This document shows, piece after piece, positions 16,767 to 20,024 of a DNA stretch of 20,024 bases. The stretch covers positions 1 to 20,024 of the forward strand of contig JABHEX010000160.1 of assembly GCA_018676385.1 (NCBI GenBank), in the 5' to 3' direction. The stretch is from Akkermansiaceae bacterium. GTDB taxonomy: Bacteria; Verrucomicrobiota; Verrucomicrobiia; Verrucomicrobiales; Akkermansiaceae. The notes under the pieces are model-generated. The model ran no database searches. It saw only the letters and a list, made by a program, of their open reading frames with translations, and was not told where the DNA came from. The position numbers were made by a program, and so were the translations under genes. How positions within the stretch are numbered: the first letter of the stretch is position 1; each line of letters opens with the position of its first letter.

Positions 16767-17810
16767 ATGACCTCTCGCGAACGCTTTCTTGCCACTATCC
16801 GCCGTGAAAAAACCGACCGCACACCCGTCTGGGTAATGCGCCAAGCTGGCCGCTACCTCCCTGAATACCTTGCACTGAAAGAGAAATACAGCTTCATTGA
16901 GATGGCTCAGACACCTGAGCTGGCAACACAAGTTACCCTTCAACCACTCAAACGCTTCCCGCTCGACGCCGCCATCATTTTTTCAGATATACTCATCATC
17001 CCTGAAGCACTCGGGCAACCGTATCACTTCCGCGATAAGGCCCTAGGTGGTGGAATCGCAATGGATTACCTGCTCGATTCAGAAGCCAAAATTGATGCCT
17101 TAGACGGATCAGGTATTGAAGAAAAACTTGCCTATCTTCCAGCCGCCTTACGCATGACTCGTGCAGAAATCGGCGAAGAAAAAGCAATGCTCGGATTTGG
17201 CGGCTCTCCATGGACACTAGCCGCCTACATGACCGAGGGCGGATCACTCAGAGACCTCGCTGCACTCAAAGCCCTCTACTACTCTGAACCAGCTATCTTT
17301 GATAAGCTCATGAACAAAGTCACTGACGCTGTGATCGATCTATTCAAAATACAAATTGATGCCGGTATCGATGCCGTTCAGATCTTCGACTCTGCAGGCG
17401 CCTTCTGCCCAAGCCACCAGTACGAGGCCATGTCGCTCAAGTGGATTAAAAAAATCACAGACTCATTACCAACAAACTTCCCCGTCATCATTTTTGCTAA
17501 AGGTATGGCACACCATCAACGTGCTTTAGTAGAAACAGGCGCGAGCGTGCTCAGCCTAGATTGGACAGTAGACCTTCCGAGCTACTACGATAGCTTACCC
17601 GAGGACGTTGCGGTTCAAGGAAATCTCGATCCTCTAATCCTTTCATCCACCGCAGAGATCGTGCGCACTGAAACTACAACACTCTTGGATAAGATGAAAG
17701 GTCGTCACGGACACATCCTTAACCTTGGCCATGGAATCCTTCCCTCCGCCAAACCAGATAACATGCAAGTTCTCTGCGATACCATTGCTGATTTTTCGGC
17801 CACTAAATAG
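16767..17810 (+). CDS. hemE: Uroporphyrinogen decarboxylase
   Basis: HemE decarboxylates the four acetate side chains of uroporphyrinogen III to give coproporphyrinogen III in haem synthesis; it needs no cofactor and is cytoplasmic. The protein has 347 residues, the usual length. The first signature RTPVWVMRQAGRYLPEY (18-34) holds the substrate-binding R25 and R29. FSDILIIPEALG provides the key aspartate D74. GFGGSPWTLAAYM supplies the central binding loop, IQIFDSAG-like QIFDSAGAF follows, and the C-terminal NLGHGILP carries H322. All the expected active-site positions are present. The ATG is the obvious start given the typical MTSRERFLATI. The gene diverges from the ResB-CcsA operon, so haem supply and haem attachment genes share one intergenic region. 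Confidence 0.95.
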   Translation: MTSRERFLATIRREKTDRTPVWVMRQAGRYLPEYLALKEKYSFIEMAQTPELATQVTLQPLKRFPLDAAIIFSDILIIPEALGQPYHFRDKALGGGIAMDYLLDSEAKIDALDGSGIEEKLAYLPAALRMTRAEIGEEKAMLGFGGSPWTLAAYMTEGGSLRDLAALKALYYSEPAIFDKLMNKVTDAVIDLFKIQIDAGIDAVQIFDSAGAFCPSHQYEAMSLKWIKKITDSLPTNFPVIIFAKGMAHHQRALVETGASVLSLDWTVDLPSYYDSLPEDVAVQGNLDPLILSSTAEIVRTETTTLLDKMKGRHGHILNLGHGILPSAKPDNMQVLCDTIADFSATK

Positions 17811-17892
17811 CGCATGATTTACTAATCTCTGTATCATATTTGCTGACCAATTGATCTGCAGCAATACCCTGCCTACAGATCACTTATGTTGA
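17811..17892 (+). other. Non-coding spacer after hemE with a weak stem-loop
   Basis: This is the first part of a 513-base stretch without an intact gene. All three plus-strand frames are interrupted. It contains a perfect 7-base inverted repeat, TGATCTG (17852-17858) and CAGATCA (17876-17882), whose loop can add a short CAG/CTG pairing. No T-run follows, so it is at best a weak or factor-dependent end signal for hemE. Confidence 0.3.
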
Positions 17893-18253
17893 TTCCTAAC
17901 CTTGATCTCATCCGAAAATACAACCAGCCGACACCAAGGTAAGACTAAAAGGCACGGGCAGCTATTCGTAGCAGGTAATATTCCTATACTCGCAATTGAC
18001 ACCGAGTTATGGCTACTTTTTGCAGGATGAATCGTCCCTTTCGGACAGTTACTTACGACTTATGCCCACCGCCATGCAGCTGACTCAACTGCTGCCTCTA
18101 TTCAAATACTTCTGCCCACATACACAGCCGCGGTAGGATATATAATTTCACCATGAAGAATTCACCTTGATAGAGATTGTAGGTGGTGCATTGACTATTT
18201 TAGCTATCTACCAGATTATGAAATCACGGTTAAGGCAAAAAATAGTCCATTAA
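17893..18253 (+). pseudogene. Decayed C-terminal half of an EamA/DMT-family transporter
   Basis: No intact frame exists here, but joined pieces read as the end of a ten-helix drug/metabolite transporter. One frame, open from 17893, gives QLFVAGNIPILAIDTELW and LLFAG. It then meets TGA at 18028-18030 and continues in the same frame as IVPFGQLLTTYAHRHAADS, then TAASIQILLPTYTAAVGYIIS, to TGA at 18154. A one-base shift around 18148-18155 gives HEEFTLIEIVGGALTILAIY and QIMKSRLRQKIVH, ending at TAA 18251-18253. The order matches the EamA consensus end: a helix, then alternating small residues with a central proline, then a GE/EE-like turn, a GGALI-type helix and a basic tail. About 120 codons remain of the usual 290, so the N-terminal half is gone. 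Sequencing error could explain one lesion but not the missing half. Confidence 0.7.
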
Positions 18254-18323
18254 AATTTGCGCCTTACTAATCCGTGAACCTTTGTTATAGCATTATGCTG
18301 AATGTAGGTTTATTTTTTTAATT

Positions 18324-18986
18324 ATGAAAATTAAATTAACAAGCCTATCTCTCGTTTCAGTTGTTGCCCTAACTTCTTGCCAGACAACAAATCCCTACAC
18401 GGGAGCTAGGCAAAATAGCCGTGCCACGTCAGGCGCTATTATCGGCGGCCTCATTGGAGCTGGCCTCGGATCCCTAACAGGCTCTGACAGCGGTGAGCGT
18501 AGACGCAGAGCCATGGTCGGAGCTGGCATAGGTGCATTGTCGGGTGGCATTATGGGAGACTACATGGATCAGCAGGAAGCCACTCTACGCAAACAACTCG
18601 ATGGAACGGGCGTGAGTGTTACTCGCAATGGTAACAACCTTACTCTCAACATGCCCGGTGACATTACTTTCTCCACGGACAGCTCCTCAATTAGCCCAGG
18701 CGCTGCTAAAACCTTGGATTCCGTGGGCATAGTATTAGCAAAATACAACCGAACTTTGGTCGATGTTACTGGCCATACCGATAATATTGGTGCCCGCAAC
18801 TACAACTACCGCTTATCGGAGAGACGAGCCAATTCAGTAGCAAACTACTTGCGTGAACGTGGAGTAGTTCCTCAGCGTCTTTACGTCTCTGGACGTGGCC
18901 CCGACAAACCTATCGTACCAAACAACAGTGCAAGTAACCGCCAGTTGAACCGTCGCGTCACCATCCACCTACGCCCACTACGGTAA
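18324..18986 (+). CDS. OmpA-family lipoprotein with glycine zipper
   Basis: This is a 220-residue outer-membrane lipoprotein. The signal ends in LTSC, with C19 as the lipid site. Residues about 37-80 form a double glycine-zipper hairpin (GAIIGGLIGAGLGSLTG and VGAGIGALSGGIMG), the type seen in YiaD-like proteins. It may insert in or pack against the membrane. After a helical linker, an OmpA C-terminal domain covers about 106-218. It starts with LNMPGDITFSTDS and carries TGHTDNIG (D153) and LSERRA (R168), the pair that binds the diaminopimelate of peptidoglycan. The end, SNRQLNRRVTIHL, is complete. It would tie the outer membrane to the cell wall. The leader of 70 bases is AT-rich with no Shine-Dalgarno, and a strong terminator follows. 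Confidence 0.9.
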   Translation: MKIKLTSLSLVSVVALTSCQTTNPYTGARQNSRATSGAIIGGLIGAGLGSLTGSDSGERRRRAMVGAGIGALSGGIMGDYMDQQEATLRKQLDGTGVSVTRNGNNLTLNMPGDITFSTDSSSISPGAAKTLDSVGIVLAKYNRTLVDVTGHTDNIGARNYNYRLSERRANSVANYLRERGVVPQRLYVSGRGPDKPIVPNNSASNRQLNRRVTIHLRPLR

Positions 18987-19010
18987 CTGATCTATCGTTA
19001 TTGTTCATAT

Positions 19011-19060
19011 AGAACAAAAAAGCCCCACTGGATTTCTCCAGCGGGGCTTGTTAATTTTTA
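19011..19060 (+). terminator. Bidirectional intrinsic terminator between the OmpA-like gene and ppdK
   Basis: The stem AAGCCCC-A-CTGGA pairs with TCCAG-C-GGGGCTT (19020-19049) around a 4-base loop; the only mismatch is A opposite C. A T-rich tail (GTTAATTTTTA) follows on the plus strand. On the minus strand the run of five A at 19016-19020 gives a T-tract in the opposite direction. It therefore serves both convergent genes. Confidence 0.9.
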
Positions 19061-19098
19061 CAGATTTAGATAGTTATTTCATGGAAACAACCGAACCA

Positions 19099-20024
19099 TT
19101 AGCTGACCTCACCGCGCGCCATTCCTTTGGCCTCGAGCGCTGCCTGCGCGAGGGCAAGACGAGCTACTGGAATACGGAATGGTGAACAAGAAACGTAGTT
19201 GAGTCCTGCACGAGCGAAGAATTTTACCGAATCAGGGTCTCCTCCGTGCTCACCACAGATACCCATCTTAAGGTTCTTCTTCGTCTTGCGACCACCTTTA
19301 ACACCCATTTCAACAAGTTGCCCGACTCCCTCTTGATCGAGACCTGCAAAGGGGTTATTGGCAAGAACTTCAGCATCCTGGTAAGCAGGAAGGAAGCTTG
19401 AGGAGTCATCACGTGAGAGACCGAGGCCAGTTTGCGTGAGGTCGTTAGTTCCGAATGAGAAGAACTCAGCGTGCTTAGCCACTTCAGCAGCGGTGATAGC
19501 AGCACGTGGAATCTCGATCATTGTTCCGACGGTATACTTCAGCTGTGCCTTAGTGAGGCCGAGCTTCTTACGAACTTCAGCAGCTGTTTCATCGATGACC
19601 TGCTTCTGGAGCTCAAGCTCACGAGCATAGGCAACGAGTGGGACCATGATCTCAGGGAGAACTTTGGTGCCCTTTTTCTGAACTTCAGCAGCAGCTTCGA
19701 GGATGGCCTCAACCTGCATTGCGGTGACAGCAGGATAGCTGATACCAAGACGGCAACCACGGTGACCAAGCATTGGGTTCTCTTCGTGAAGAGCGTGGAT
19801 ACGCTTGGTGATCGCAGGAGCGCTCATGCCGATCTTCTTGGAGAGATCCTTCTTCTGAGCGGCATCCATGGTGCCGATGAACTCGTGAAGAGGTGGATCC
19901 AGAAGACGAATGGTGGCTGGGCGACCTTCGAGTGACTTGAAGATGCCGATGAAGTCTTTCTTCATGAAGACCTTGATCTTCTTGAGGGCCTTGGCGCGAC
20001 CTTCGTCGTCGTCAGCAAGGATCA
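19099..20024 (-). CDS. ppdK: Pyruvate, phosphate dikinase, C-terminal part (5' end beyond the window)
   Basis: PPDK interconverts pyruvate, ATP and phosphate with phosphoenolpyruvate, AMP and pyrophosphate. About 307 C-terminal residues are visible and the frame stays open to the window edge, so the first in-frame ATG (19965) is internal. The text begins ILADDDEGRAKALKK and shows DFIGIFKSLEGRPATIRLLD, then PPLHEF, the standard start of the PEP/pyruvate TIM barrel. MLGHRGCRLGISYPAV, TVGTMIEIPRAA and FSFGTNDLTQTGLGLSRDD follow. The end carries MGICGEHGGDPDSVKFFARA and NYVSCSPFRIPVARLALAQA, with the catalytic cysteine in SCSPF. The codons are visibly different from the neighbours: lysine is nearly all AAG, and ATC, CTC and GGC dominate, as in a highly expressed gene. 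Confidence 0.95.
   Translation of the reverse strand, partial: ILADDDEGRAKALKKIKVFMKKDFIGIFKSLEGRPATIRLLDPPLHEFIGTMDAAQKKDLSKKIGMSAPAITKRIHALHEENPMLGHRGCRLGISYPAVTAMQVEAILEAAAEVQKKGTKVLPEIMVPLVAYARELELQKQVIDETAAEVRKKLGLTKAQLKYTVGTMIEIPRAAITAAEVAKHAEFFSFGTNDLTQTGLGLSRDDSSSFLPAYQDAEVLANNPFAGLDQEGVGQLVEMGVKGGRKTKKNLKMGICGEHGGDPDSVKFFARAGLNYVSCSPFRIPVARLALAQAALEAKGMARGEVS

Noticed and set aside
19471..19935. 154-codon open frame on the plus strand opposite ppdK
   Set aside because: It lies wholly antisense to a strongly conserved, codon-biased ppdK region; such mirrors are common there and the product shows no motif.

Overview
The window reads as an ordinary chromosomal segment of a Gram-negative, didermic bacterium, most likely a member of the PVC group such as Verrucomicrobiota. 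This placement is inference. It rests on outer-membrane style lipoproteins (an OmpA-type one and an amidase), a periplasmic SurA-like chaperone, System II cytochrome c assembly whose CcsA has a very large N-terminal extracytoplasmic region, a PII-uridylyltransferase, pyruvate phosphate dikinase, and an almost complete lack of Shine-Dalgarno sequences upstream of starts. No phage, IS element, CRISPR, tRNA or rRNA is visible.

Layout. The left edge holds the last 50 codons of an unidentified gene (1-154, +), followed 6 bases later by polX, a family X DNA polymerase with a PHP domain (161-1897, +). After a 172-base spacer comes a GTG-started glnD (2070-4829, +). Two minus-strand genes follow: a YkgJ-type cysteine-cluster protein (4859-5212) and a lipoprotein N-acetylmuramoyl-L-alanine amidase with a LysM domain (5234-6289). 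A strong hairpin spans the amidase stop codon between them. From about 6378 a plus-strand run carries mfd (TTG start), a secreted SurA/PpiC-like peptidyl-prolyl isomerase, an SDR oxidoreductase and hemW (TTG start, 20 bases after the SDR). Convergent to it, on the minus strand, lies a tight three-gene set: a small lipoprotein, ResB and CcsA (16652 down to 12743). hemE (16767-17810, +) diverges from that set. hemW, ccsA, resB and hemE therefore form a haem and cytochrome c neighbourhood.

Between hemE and the next gene is a 513-base stretch without an intact gene. Its right part is a decayed C-terminal half of an EamA/DMT-type membrane transporter, with an in-frame TGA and a frameshift. An OmpA-family glycine-zipper lipoprotein (18324-18986, +) follows. 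A clear bidirectional intrinsic terminator (about 19011-19060) separates it from the convergent C-terminal part of ppdK, which runs off the right edge.

I did not find a convincing new multi-gene system. The observations most worth a second look are the transporter remnant, the hairpin over the amidase stop codon, the uncharacterised lipoprotein tied to ResB/CcsA, the divergent HD region of GlnD, and the window-wide absence of Shine-Dalgarno motifs combined with four non-ATG starts.
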